Source: DAOTWY01 sp003696565
Lineage (GTDB): Bacteria > Chloroflexota > Anaerolineae > Aggregatilineales > Phototrophicaceae
Reading direction: 5' to 3'
Assembly: GCA_034435635.1 (NCBI GenBank)
Contig: DAOTWY010000114.1
Span: 35,013-99,012, forward strand
Length of the DNA: 64,000 nucleotides
Positions 48,785 through 57,340 of the stretch are shown here, one piece after another. Made by a program: the position numbers and the translations under genes. The notes under the pieces were generated by a model. It searched no databases, had not been told where the DNA came from, and saw only the letters and a program-made list of their open reading frames with translations. How positions within the stretch are numbered: position 1 is the stretch's first letter; the number at the start of each line of letters is the position of its first letter.

Positions 48785-49846
48785 ATGAGAAAAATTTTAT
48801 TTATGTTACTGTTGCTTGTGGTGATGATGCCCACCTTAGCACAAGAGGACGACGATGAGCAAACTCTCACCGTTGTGACGTATGATAGCTTTTCCATGAG
48901 TGAAGAAGTTGAAGCATTGTTTGAAGAAGAGACGGGGATTGAATTAGAAATCCTGCGTCTTTCCGATGCTGGGGCGATGCTCAACCAGGCGATTTTGACA
49001 AAGGACAACCCGTTGGGCGATGTATTGTATGGGGTGGATAACACCTTCCTCAGTCGTGCATTGAACGAGGATTTGTTTATCCCTTATGAGTCGCCCCTGT
49101 TAGAAAATGTGCCCGAAGAATTCCAACTTGATGCTGGTGAATTCCGTGTTACCCCAGTGACTTATGGGGATGTGTGCCTCAATTATGATGTGGTGCATTT
49201 TGTGGCGAACGATTTACCCTTACCACAGAGCTTAATGGACTTAACCGATCCTATGTATGCTGGCGAATTAGTTGTGCAAAACCCAGCGACATCCTCACCA
49301 GGGTTGGCATTTTTACTGGCGACAATCGCTGTTTTTGGTGATGAAGCAGATGATAACGAGTATGATTATTTAGATTTTTGGCGGGATTTAGTGGCGAATG
49401 ATGTGCTAGTGGTTAATGGATGGACAGAGGCTTATTATGGTGAATTTTCCGGCGCGAGTGATGGTGACCGGGCATTAGTTGTGAGCTATGCTAGCAGTCC
49501 CCCTGCAGAGGTTTATTTTGGCGAGTTAGCACCAGAGGACGCGCCTACTGGTGCGATTGTCGCGGATGATATGTGCTTCCGCCAAATTGAATTTGCTGGA
49601 ATCCTGCGGAATACTGAGCATGAAGCCGCCGCACAACAGTTTATTGATTTCTTGTTGGATATTGATTTCCAGGAAGATTTGCCGCTGCAAATGTTTGTGT
49701 TCCCAGTGAATGAAAACGCTGAGCTGCCGCAGGTCTTTTTGGATGTTGTGCAAATCCCGGAAAATCCTGCTTCACTGGATTATGCTGAGATTGACGCAAA
49801 TCGTGAGGATTGGATTCAAGCTTGGACGGAAGTGGTGCTACGTTAA
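48785..49846 (+). CDS. thiB: Thiamine ABC transporter substrate-binding protein
   Basis: This 353-residue exported receptor for thiamine or its phosphates has a signal peptide (LFMLLLLVVMMPTLAQ) and no lipobox. The mature protein has LTVVTYDSFSMSEEVEALFEEETGIE, GDVLYGVDNTFLSRALNE, VTYGDVCLNYD and the ThiB-typical NGWTEAYYGEFSG...LVVSYASSP. The identification is strengthened by the TPP riboswitch just upstream and ThiP/ThiQ-like genes downstream. The ATG at 48785 has AAGGAG nine bases upstream. Its TAA shares a base with the ATG of the permease gene. Confidence 0.95.
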   Translation: MRKILFMLLLLVVMMPTLAQEDDDEQTLTVVTYDSFSMSEEVEALFEEETGIELEILRLSDAGAMLNQAILTKDNPLGDVLYGVDNTFLSRALNEDLFIPYESPLLENVPEEFQLDAGEFRVTPVTYGDVCLNYDVVHFVANDLPLPQSLMDLTDPMYAGELVVQNPATSSPGLAFLLATIAVFGDEADDNEYDYLDFWRDLVANDVLVVNGWTEAYYGEFSGASDGDRALVVSYASSPPAEVYFGELAPEDAPTGAIVADDMCFRQIEFAGILRNTEHEAAAQQFIDFLLDIDFQEDLPLQMFVFPVNENAELPQVFLDVVQIPENPASLDYAEIDANREDWIQAWTEVVLR

Positions 49847-51501
49847 TGCGTCGTGTCGTTTTTTTGATCCCGCTGGTATTTCTGGCGGGATTTTTCTTCT
49901 TTCCATTAGCTTCCATCATGGATTTAAGCCTGCGTCCCCAGGGACAGTTTGACCTGTCTAGTTTTGGGGCTGTGATCGGAGAACGATATTATCGTGATGT
50001 GTTGTGGTTCACAATCTGGCAGGCAATTGTCTCTACATTGCTGACTTTAGGTTTGGCGTTGCCGGGGGCGTATATCGTAACACGCTACCGTTTTTGGGGA
50101 AAATCCATACTAATGTCACTGGCGACGCTGCCGTTTGTGCTACCGACAGTCGTTGTAGCGGCTGCATTTGCTTCGTTGATTTTTTCACGCGGTATTTTGA
50201 ACGATTTACTGATGGCAGTTTTGCCACTGGATTCTCCTCCACTGCGTTTTGAGCGCACGTTGACGGCTATTTTTGTTGCGCATGTGTTCTATAATTATGC
50301 GGTTGCACTGCGGATGATCAGTGGATATTGGGCGAATCAAAGCCCACGTATGGAAGAAGCGGCACGTGTATTAGGATGTCATGGTTGGCGATTGTGGTGG
50401 GAAATCCGATTGCCGATCTTGCGTCCGGCGATTTTGGCATCGGCGGTTTTGGTATTCATCTTCACATTCACTAGTTTCGGTGTGGTGTTAATTTTAGGGG
50501 GACCGAAATACGCTACATTGGAAGTTGAAATCTATAACCAGACGTTAGTGTGGCTAGATTTACCGATGGCAGCGGCTTTGTCGTTGGTGCAAATCGGGGT
50601 GATGTTTTTTATGATGCTTATCTATACACGCTTACAACGTAGCACAGTGGTGACATTACAAAGCGTTGAGCAGGTTGCTCGCCGTCCTTATCGCTGGGAA
50701 TGGTTGCTAATTTCGGGCAATCTTATTGTGATGATTGGATTGCTCTTTGCGCCATTGGGGGCGTTAATCTTACGCTCTGTAGCTGGAGAAAGCGGCTTCA
50801 CGCTAGAGCATTACATCAACTTGAGTCGAAATCCTCGAGGGTCTATTTTATTTGTGCCGCCTTTACAAGCTATTAGTAATTCGGTGCAGTTTGCATTGAT
50901 TGCGATGATGACAGCTACTTTTTTAGGGACGCTGACAGCATATTTAATTCATCGGGTTCGTTGGTTGGATGCAATCTTCATGCTTCCTTTGGCAACTAGC
51001 GCAGTAACACTCGGTTTTGGGTATACTGTTTCGATGGATTTTGATGGTGTGCGGCAATTACTCGGTGTTGATGGCGATTGGGATTTACGCACTTGGGTAG
51101 GGTTGATTCCTGTTGCACATACTCTGGTGGCATTGCCATTTGTGGTGCGGAGTGTGCTTCCTGCGTTACGCAGTATTCCGCCCAACATCAAAGAGGCGGC
51201 AGCGGTATTAGGGGCATCTCCCTGGTGGGTTTGGTGGCGAATTGAATTACCGCTTATTAGCCGGGGGATTTTTGTTGGTGCAACATTTGCCTTCACAATT
51301 AGCATGGGGGAATTTGGTGCGTCAGTGTTTATTGCACGACGTACACCAACCATGCCATTAGTCATTGAGCAGTTACTTGGGCAGCCAGGGGCAGCGAACT
51401 ATTCACAAGCATTTGCGATGAGTGCTATTTTGATGATGGTGTGTGCGGTGGCATTTATCCTGATTGAACGGGTTAGAACAGCAGGTGTTGGGGAATTTTA
51501 A
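49846..51501 (+). CDS. thiP: Thiamine ABC transporter permease (fused two-domain)
   Basis: This 551-residue permease has about 12 helices in two halves, each with a binding-protein-dependent permease (MetI-like) domain. The ATPase-contacting EAA loops are EEAARVLGCHGWRLWWEIRLP (about 180) and EAAAVLGASPWWVWWRIELP (about 455). The fused arrangement is normal for ThiP. It starts at the TAATG junction with thiB; the 12-codon upstream reading is rejected. It is followed by the ATPase gene after 10 bp, completing an operon under the TPP riboswitch. Confidence 0.94.
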   Translation: MRRVVFLIPLVFLAGFFFFPLASIMDLSLRPQGQFDLSSFGAVIGERYYRDVLWFTIWQAIVSTLLTLGLALPGAYIVTRYRFWGKSILMSLATLPFVLPTVVVAAAFASLIFSRGILNDLLMAVLPLDSPPLRFERTLTAIFVAHVFYNYAVALRMISGYWANQSPRMEEAARVLGCHGWRLWWEIRLPILRPAILASAVLVFIFTFTSFGVVLILGGPKYATLEVEIYNQTLVWLDLPMAAALSLVQIGVMFFMMLIYTRLQRSTVVTLQSVEQVARRPYRWEWLLISGNLIVMIGLLFAPLGALILRSVAGESGFTLEHYINLSRNPRGSILFVPPLQAISNSVQFALIAMMTATFLGTLTAYLIHRVRWLDAIFMLPLATSAVTLGFGYTVSMDFDGVRQLLGVDGDWDLRTWVGLIPVAHTLVALPFVVRSVLPALRSIPPNIKEAAAVLGASPWWVWWRIELPLISRGIFVGATFAFTISMGEFGASVFIARRTPTMPLVIEQLLGQPGAANYSQAFAMSAILMMVCAVAFILIERVRTAGVGEF

Positions 51502-51511
51502 TGGGGGATTC

Positions 51512-52474
51512 ATGCTGGAATTGCACGCAATCACACGCCAATTTGATGGCGTTTTTGTTTTACAAGGCGTAAATTTAACTATCATGCCGGGTGAGATTTT
51601 ATGCTTATTAGGTGCAAGCGGCTGCGGCAAGACGACATTGTTGCGCATTATTGCCGGTTTGGAATCTTGTAATTCGGGTGATATATGGCTGGACGGCGTA
51701 TCTGTAAAACTTACCCCACCGCATCAGCGCGGAGTTGGGTTGATGTTTCAAGATTTTGCGTTGTTTCCTCATATGAATGTGTTGGATAACGTTGCCTTTG
51801 GGTTAAAGATGCAGCGTGTTCCCCGTGCAGAACGAGAAGCACGAGCGCGTGAAATTTTGGCAGTGGTGGGCTTATCCGGGTTTGAAAAGCGGGATGTCAG
51901 CCAGCTTTCTGGTGGGGAAAAGCAGCGTGTGGCATTAGCTCGTAGTTTGGCACCTAATCCACGCTTGTTGATGTTGGATGAACCGCTTGGTTCTTTGGAT
52001 GCTGCTCTGCGTGAGCGGTTGGTGGTGGAACTGCGTGATATTATCCAACGACTTGGGTTAACTGCTATTTACGTCACACATGATCAACAAGAAGCCTTTG
52101 CGATTGCAGATCGTGTTGCTGTGATGAACGTTGGGAAAATCGAGCAAGTGGCTAATCCTCAAGAGCTTTATCAACAGCCTAAAACAGTGTTTGTGGCGCA
52201 ATTTTTGGGGATGAATAACATTGTGCCAGCATCATGGGTGGCGCGCTATTTGAATCATCGGGTGCAAACACCATTTGTTTTATTGCATCCTGATCATATC
52301 AAACTGGGTGGGGATTTAACTGGTGAAGTGGTGGAGAGGGTGTTTTTAGGGGGAGCGTATCGCTTAAAAGTCCGTGTGGCGGATGATGTCATGCTGACGT
52401 TGCGGGCGGATAAACCGTATCAGACTGTTAATTTATCGTTAGATATAGCGGGGCTGATTCCTCTTGAAAGTTGA
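51512..52474 (+). CDS. thiQ: Thiamine ABC transporter ATP-binding protein
   Basis: This 320-residue ABC ATPase has Walker A GASGCGKTT (about 36), Q-loop FQDFALFPHMNV, signature LSGGEKQRVALARSL, Walker B LLMLDEPLGSLD and the H-loop YVTHDQQEA. The C-terminal 90 residues form a TOBE-like domain with GEVVERVFLGGAYRLKVRV, which classical short ThiQ (about 230) lacks; the protein therefore resembles the PotA/FbpC type. Its place after thiBP under the riboswitch supports thiamine transport. The ATG at 51512 has GGGGGA 3 bases upstream. Confidence 0.92.
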   Translation: MLELHAITRQFDGVFVLQGVNLTIMPGEILCLLGASGCGKTTLLRIIAGLESCNSGDIWLDGVSVKLTPPHQRGVGLMFQDFALFPHMNVLDNVAFGLKMQRVPRAEREARAREILAVVGLSGFEKRDVSQLSGGEKQRVALARSLAPNPRLLMLDEPLGSLDAALRERLVVELRDIIQRLGLTAIYVTHDQQEAFAIADRVAVMNVGKIEQVANPQELYQQPKTVFVAQFLGMNNIVPASWVARYLNHRVQTPFVLLHPDHIKLGGDLTGEVVERVFLGGAYRLKVRVADDVMLTLRADKPYQTVNLSLDIAGLIPLES

Positions 52475-52479
52475 TTAGT

Positions 52480-53238
52480 TTATTTTGGGCGAAAGGCAAC
52501 AGCATAAAACTCATGTGCTTCTGTGATGGGTTGCGTTGGGTCATCGTATTGTTTGTTGATTACGGCTTGCATTGCCATAACGCCGCAGCTGATTTGCTCA
52601 TCTGTCCAACTCCACGTGTTTGACCAAATCCGTTCTTTAAACTTCGCTACAAAATCCGCTGGAGATTGTTGTTTGTAATAGGTGAAAGTTTGCCGCTGGG
52701 TTTCCTGCCAATTGTAAATTTGATGAAATTTGCGTGCTTTTTCCCATTGGGATTGATCTTGTGGCTTGCCGTGGGCTGCTTCATATCCGATACGACGGAG
52801 TTCCCCGAATGTTGGATCATTAGTATTCCAACAATGGATTAATATACCTTGTGGTTTTAAGACACGGCGCAACGCTTGTTGTACACGGTCTAAATCTTGA
52901 ACAAGATGAAACACATGCACCACGATAACAGCGTCAAAGGTTTGTGCGGGGTAGGGTAAATGTTCCGCGGCACCTTGCACAACGTAAACAGGCTCATTGT
53001 GCTGTTTTTGGCGCAGTTTGTGTAACATGCCACTGGATAAATCCACCCCATGGATGGCTTTTACCAAGTGTGCAAGTGGTAAGGCAATGCGCCCTGTACC
53101 GATGCCAATTTCAGCGATCAGGCTGTTTTTAGTTAAGTGCCCAACTTGCTGGATGGTTTTTGCAATTTGGTTTTCAACACCTGGTGGAAAACCGCGCGTC
53201 TCGTCGTAAAATTCAACTGCTCTATCAAATGAAGTCAT
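52480..53238 (-). CDS. SAM-dependent class I methyltransferase
   Basis: This 252-residue Rossmann-fold methyltransferase has the SAM motif I SLIAEIGIGTGRIALPLA, GVDLSSGMLHKLRQK (acidic loop) and FDAVIVVHVFHLVQD, followed by VLKPQGILIHCWN. The pattern is that of Methyltransf_11/UbiE-like proteins acting on small molecules. It is convergent with thiQ, 5 bp apart, with no shared terminator seen. The ATG at 53238 is chosen over a TTG seven codons upstream; both have weak ribosome binding sites. The substrate is unknown. Confidence 0.87.
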   Translation of the reverse strand: MTSFDRAVEFYDETRGFPPGVENQIAKTIQQVGHLTKNSLIAEIGIGTGRIALPLAHLVKAIHGVDLSSGMLHKLRQKQHNEPVYVVQGAAEHLPYPAQTFDAVIVVHVFHLVQDLDRVQQALRRVLKPQGILIHCWNTNDPTFGELRRIGYEAAHGKPQDQSQWEKARKFHQIYNWQETQRQTFTYYKQQSPADFVAKFKERIWSNTWSWTDEQISCGVMAMQAVINKQYDDPTQPITEAHEFYAVAFRPK

Positions 53239-53321
53239 TAGCTTTTTGTTCTGTTGCAACTTGCAATTTGATGCATATGTTGGAACGATATGTTGTGTAC
53301 CGCCCCAACATAATGTAGGCT

Positions 53322-54530
53322 TTATTCCAACTCAACTGCTAGCGCGACGGCTTCTGCACCACCCAGGCATAAGGCGGCTACACCACGCTTTAACCCGCGA
53401 TCTTGTAAATTGTGGATGAGGGTAATGAGTACACGCGCACCGGATGCACCCAGCGGATGCCCTAAGGCAATTGCGCCACCGTTTACATTGACTTTTTCTA
53501 ACGGAACGTGGTGCCCATCACGTGCTAATCCTTTTAAATCTCCAAGCACTTGAGAGGCAAACGCCTCATTAATCTCGAAGAGATCAACATCCTCAACTGT
53601 CCACCCGGCATTGGCTAGGGCAATAGGCACCGCTTTGACGGGTGCGTAGAAAATCCAGGCGGGTTCAACAGCAGCTTGACCGTAACCGACGATTCGTGCG
53701 ATTGGTTGATGCCCATGTTTTTCAGCATAATCACGGCTGGAGACAACCAAGGCAGCAGCCCCATCATTCATACCGGGGGCATTCCCTGCAGTGACAACAC
53801 CGTTTTCTTCAAAGGCAGGTTTGAGCTTGGCAAGAGCGTCTAATGTGGTATCTGGGCGGATTGCTTCATCGGTATCAATGGTGATATCACCCTTACGGGT
53901 TTTAACCACAACAGGCACAATTTCCGCCTTGAATTTACCTGCCTGTGTTGCCTGATGGGCTAACTGATGACTGCGATAGGCAAATTCATCTAGTTCCTCC
54001 CGTTTAAGCTCCATTTGGCGGGCGATGAACTCTGCGGCGTTACCCATACCCCAATCACATAAGTGACACCACAAGCCATCAGTTTGAAGCGAATCACGCA
54101 ACTGGACATGACCGTATTTATTACCCATGCGGATGGAGTCGTTTAGGTACGGGGCGCGGCTCATACTTTCAACACCGCCGGTGATGAATAACTCACCATC
54201 ACCAGCTTTAATAGCACTAGATGCCAGCATGACGGTTTTTAATCCACTGCCGCAAACTTTATTAACCGATACCCCCCCAACGGTGTTTGGTAACCCGGCT
54301 GCAATGCTTACTTGGCGCGGGAGTGCTTGCCCAACACCGGCACTCACCACATTTCCTATAATGACTTCATTGACATCTTCACCGTTGATACCACTGCGTT
54401 CAACAGCAGCACGGACAGCGATAGTTCCTAATTCAGCAGCCGTAAAGCTAGATAACGCCCCTAAAAACCGCCCTTGTGGGGTGCGTGCGCTACCTAGAAT
54501 AACGACATCACGAGAATGCTTATTTGTCAT
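53322..54530 (-). CDS. Acetyl-CoA C-acyltransferase (thiolase)
   Basis: This 402-residue thiolase either splits 3-ketoacyl-CoA or condenses two acetyl-CoA. The nucleophile is in SVNKVCGSGLKTVMLA (about Cys 93). GGVESMSRAPY, NEAFASQVL, GGAIALGHPLGASGARV (His) and the second Cys in LCLGGAEAVA are all present. The degradative and biosynthetic types cannot be told apart by length alone. It is divergent from birA across a promoter region and lies near the AtuA/LiuC/LiuD genes, supporting a role in acyl-CoA catabolism. Confidence 0.93.
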   Translation of the reverse strand: MTNKHSRDVVILGSARTPQGRFLGALSSFTAAELGTIAVRAAVERSGINGEDVNEVIIGNVVSAGVGQALPRQVSIAAGLPNTVGGVSVNKVCGSGLKTVMLASSAIKAGDGELFITGGVESMSRAPYLNDSIRMGNKYGHVQLRDSLQTDGLWCHLCDWGMGNAAEFIARQMELKREELDEFAYRSHQLAHQATQAGKFKAEIVPVVVKTRKGDITIDTDEAIRPDTTLDALAKLKPAFEENGVVTAGNAPGMNDGAAALVVSSRDYAEKHGHQPIARIVGYGQAAVEPAWIFYAPVKAVPIALANAGWTVEDVDLFEINEAFASQVLGDLKGLARDGHHVPLEKVNVNGGAIALGHPLGASGARVLITLIHNLQDRGLKRGVAALCLGGAEAVALAVELE

Positions 54531-54564
54531 CTATAAATGTCCTTATTTCAAAAACTTTTGTTTG

Positions 54565-54616
54565 ATTGTACATAGGGTAAGCGTTGGTTACAAGCACCGG
54601 TCATCAATGGTAAAAT
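54565..54616. promoter_or_regulatory. Divergent promoters for thiolase and birA sharing one -35 box
   Basis: TTACAA (54588-54593) is TTGTAA on the other strand. Plus strand: 17-bp spacer then TAAAAT (54611-54616) for birA. Minus strand: 17-bp spacer then TACAAT (54570-54565) with an upstream TG for the thiolase. Both hexamers match consensus only partly, so this is a proposal. Confidence 0.35.
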
Positions 54617-54645
54617 AAACCGCGCGAAATGATGAGTAAAACATA

Positions 54646-55383
54646 ATGATGACCGAACAACAATTACAACAAGCGTTGCAAGATCGCCCATTCCGATACT
54701 ATCCCCAAGTGGATAGTACGCAGGATATTGCTTTGGCATGGTTGCGTGATGGCGCGGAAGCTGGTGCGGCAGTTATTTGTGATGAACAGTTGAAAGGGCG
54801 AGGGAGGCAAGGACGTGTTTGGCACACCCCACCAGGGGTTGCCTTGGCATTAAGCGTGATTTTGAAGCCAATACCAAGCGGGATGAAACATATCACTATG
54901 TTGGGTGCGTTGGCAATTGCGGATATGCTGGATTCATTGGGTATGCAAGATGTAACAATTAAGTGGCCCAATGATGTTCGCTTGCAGGGGCGTAAAGTGT
55001 GTGGTGTGTTACCGGAAGCTGCCTGGGACGGTGATCGGCTGTTGGGGGTGGCGTTAGGCATGGGGGTTAATGTCCGTGTTGATTTTACTGGCACGGATTT
55101 AGAATACACCGCAATTAGCATCGAACCAGTTTTAGGGCGGACAGTTGATCGTGTTCAATTAATTCAAACCTTGCTTCAGCGGGTGGATTTTTGGTCTATG
55201 CGGTTGGGTACACCAGAACTGTTTGAGGCATGGAAATCTCGCTTAGATACGTTAGGACAAATGGTTGTTGTGAATGGCATCAGTGGACGGGCAGAAGCGG
55301 TTAACCGAGATGGGGCGTTACTCGTGCGGGATGGAGCTGGTATGCTGCATACGATTATCGCCGGCGATATATTAATGACTTAA
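54646..55383 (+). CDS. birA: Biotin--[acetyl-CoA-carboxylase] ligase
   Basis: This 245-residue monofunctional biotin-protein ligase attaches biotin to the lysine of carboxyl-carrier domains. Seen are the adenylate-binding CDEQLKGRGRQGRVWHTPPG, TIKWPNDVRLQGRKVCGVLPE and GMGVNVRVD, with a C-terminal SH3-like domain (about 195-245). There is no N-terminal helix-turn-helix, so unlike E. coli BirA it should not repress. A likely client in the window is the biotin carboxylase near 60.3-62.2 kb, which ends in an AMKM motif. Confidence 0.94.
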   Translation: MMTEQQLQQALQDRPFRYYPQVDSTQDIALAWLRDGAEAGAAVICDEQLKGRGRQGRVWHTPPGVALALSVILKPIPSGMKHITMLGALAIADMLDSLGMQDVTIKWPNDVRLQGRKVCGVLPEAAWDGDRLLGVALGMGVNVRVDFTGTDLEYTAISIEPVLGRTVDRVQLIQTLLQRVDFWSMRLGTPELFEAWKSRLDTLGQMVVVNGISGRAEAVNRDGALLVRDGAGMLHTIIAGDILMT

Positions 55384-55478
55384 TGATTATGAATGTTCGC
55401 CAAAAACCAATTGGATTTATGAGGGTATTATCGCTTTGTAAAGAGCATCTAGCTAATAGGTTATAAGGTTTTTGCAGT

Positions 55479-56876
55479 ATGGGAATACGACTGGATTGGG
55501 AAGTTGAAACGGAAAAGACGAGTACGAGAACCCTAGGGGAAGACCCAGCAACTAAGCGACAGCGGCGACGGGCGCGTTTAAACTTGCTGTTGGCTATTTT
55601 AGGCTTTGCGGGGGTAATTGTGGGTGCTTTTTGGGGAATTAAGACGGTGATTGATGAAGCGAATAATCGCCTAGAGACATCCCTGCGTGATACGGTAGAG
55701 GCTGAGATCACTGCATTACGAATTGGTGACATCAATGCTTTTTTGCGCATCCAACGTAGCGCAACCGATGCCTGGGAAGCACAACAACGCGCTGAATTTA
55801 ACACATATCAGGAGATTTTGTATCGCTCAGAAACGACACAGCTCACTGGGCAAATTCTTGATATTGAGATTGATGATCCGCGTGCGCGGGTGGCAGTGCA
55901 AGAGATTATCGACGGAGTGCCATATACACGGATTTGGTTTTATTGGCGATACGATGAAGATATTGACGAATTAACCGGACGACCAACAGAAGGTGGTTGG
56001 CGGCATGTCCCACCAGATTATACGTTTTGGGGGGCACCAGGGGTGTATGATGGGCAATATGTCGATGTGAACTATCTGGGTGTTGATGCAGAATTTGGGC
56101 GTTCTATGGGGAGCACGCTGGATGAGTGGATTCAGCTTGGTTGCCGGGCGTTGGATTGTACCGCTTTACAGCCGATCACGGTATCTATTCAGCCGAGTGG
56201 TGTACCAACTAATGGGTGGGATGCTGGGGATCAATGGTTGTTGCGTGTTATTTCACCTTATATCAGCCGGGCGCGTTCGGATATGCCATTTTCACCACAG
56301 TTGAGAAATGAGATAGGGCAAATTATTGCGGAGCGTTTGGTATTAATAGCTTCTGGGTCACAGTGGGCAGAAGCAACCACGGATGCGGCATTTGTTCAGC
56401 AATCAATCATTGCCTGGCTGTTGGGGCGTTTTACGCAGGTGGATACTGGTACGTATTTTATCTCATCGTTAGCAACACTTTATGATGATGCAGCAGTAGG
56501 GCAATTGTTGAAGGCGGTTATAGCGGATAATCGTATTGCAGTTTTATCGCAGATAACCGGTACATCGCTGGATCAATCGCTAGTTGATTGGCGTGATTAT
56601 TTCACATTCCGCTTAGGGCTAGAGAATCGTTATATTCAAGAGGGCAATTCAACAGGTGTTTTTGCCTTGTATGTTAATACGCCTGAAATGCAACAGGCGG
56701 CTTTGGATCGTCTGAATCAAGGGGCATTGGCTCAAACACCAACTGTAACGCTTGTTCAGGGGACTTATCCCTCGCCAGATGGCGCACCGCAGCTTGTGGC
56801 GACTGTCCGCCTGAATGATGTGGAGTATCAGGTTTTGTTCCGGTTGGTGGGGGACGAATGGCTGCGTGCGAGTTAA
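55479..56876 (+). CDS. Single-pass membrane protein of unknown function
   Basis: I do not recognise this 465-residue protein. It has a basic cytoplasmic N-terminus (TKRQRRRARLN), a membrane helix (about 35-57, LLLAILGFAGVIVGAFWGI), then a short helical segment and a large extracytoplasmic domain rich in Trp and Asp/Glu. A stretch YTRIWFYWRYDEDIDELTGR near 150 and regularly spaced helices around 280-380 suggest two subdomains. The end (TVRLNDVEYQVLFRLVGDEWL) resembles an NTF2/SnoaL-like or DUF-type beta edge. Start context is weak. It lies between birA and a small membrane protein on the same strand; promoter and partners are unknown. Confidence 0.7.
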   Translation: MGIRLDWEVETEKTSTRTLGEDPATKRQRRRARLNLLLAILGFAGVIVGAFWGIKTVIDEANNRLETSLRDTVEAEITALRIGDINAFLRIQRSATDAWEAQQRAEFNTYQEILYRSETTQLTGQILDIEIDDPRARVAVQEIIDGVPYTRIWFYWRYDEDIDELTGRPTEGGWRHVPPDYTFWGAPGVYDGQYVDVNYLGVDAEFGRSMGSTLDEWIQLGCRALDCTALQPITVSIQPSGVPTNGWDAGDQWLLRVISPYISRARSDMPFSPQLRNEIGQIIAERLVLIASGSQWAEATTDAAFVQQSIIAWLLGRFTQVDTGTYFISSLATLYDDAAVGQLLKAVIADNRIAVLSQITGTSLDQSLVDWRDYFTFRLGLENRYIQEGNSTGVFALYVNTPEMQQAALDRLNQGALAQTPTVTLVQGTYPSPDGAPQLVATVRLNDVEYQVLFRLVGDEWLRAS

Positions 56877-56996
56877 TAAATTTCGTATCAATTATTGGGC
56901 TGTGGTGTTATCAATTTTAGCTAATCGTTAATTTAGATGGCGATGTGTTTTATGCTAAAATAATAGACACGGGAAGCATAAAGAAAGGGCGCAAAA

Positions 56997-57212
56997 ATGG
57001 TCGATTTTGACGAGCTAAGACGGGCAGCAGATGAAGGCTATGACTTAGAGGATGAAGATGAGGAAATTGTCACAGAGATTTCTGACAGTGGCACGACGCT
57101 CTTTCTTGGGATGACCCCGATGGAACGCATGTTTATTTCTATGTTTTTATTTATGAATGTTGCTATTTTAGGAATTGCGCTGTTGCTGGCAACTGGTCGC
57201 ATTGGTGGATAA
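56997..57212 (+). CDS. Small acidic single-pass membrane protein
   Basis: This 71-residue protein has a strongly acidic cytoplasmic-side N-terminus (about 1-30, many Glu/Asp) and one membrane helix (about 46-66, MFISMFLFMNVAILGIALLL). No family is recognised. It has a fair AAAGGG ribosome binding site, a probable -10 (TAAAAT) near 56955 and a strong terminator just downstream, all supporting a real, separately transcribed gene. Confidence 0.7.
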   Translation: MVDFDELRRAADEGYDLEDEDEEIVTEISDSGTTLFLGMTPMERMFISMFLFMNVAILGIALLLATGRIGG

Positions 57213-57238
57213 AAATTTTTAATTTTCGTATTTTCAAA

Positions 57239-57270
57239 AGGCACGTCTGATTATCAGCGTGTCTTTTTTT
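57239..57270 (+). terminator. Rho-independent terminator
   Basis: AGGCACG (bulged T) CTGA / TCAG CGTGTCT, an 11-bp stem with one bulge and a TTA loop, followed by TTTTTT. It lies 27 bp after the stop of the small acidic membrane protein gene. Confidence 0.75.
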
Positions 57271-57292
57271 GTGATTTTCTACAAATCCTCAT

Positions 57293-57320
57293 ATACACAC
57301 GTTATACTCTCTGTGTGTAT
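57293..57320 (+). promoter_or_regulatory. Palindrome over the -10 of the AtuA-like operon
   Basis: ATACACAC (57293-57300) and GTGTGTAT (57313-57320) are perfect inverted repeats whose 12-bp centre holds TATACT (57303-57308), a good -10 hexamer. The gene starts at 57341 with AAAGGA. A dimeric repressor such as a TetR-type regulator would block RNA polymerase here. No regulator gene is adjacent. Confidence 0.45.
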
Positions 57321-57340
57321 TTTTCAAAAGGATTTTTTCA

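Noticed and set aside
54127..54618. 163-codon plus-strand frame opposite the thiolase
   Set aside because: It is antisense to a fully conserved thiolase and has no recognisable product.
55355..55804. 149-codon minus-strand frame across birA end and the next gene
   Set aside because: Antisense to coding sequence with better start context on the plus strand; composition is that of a shadow frame.
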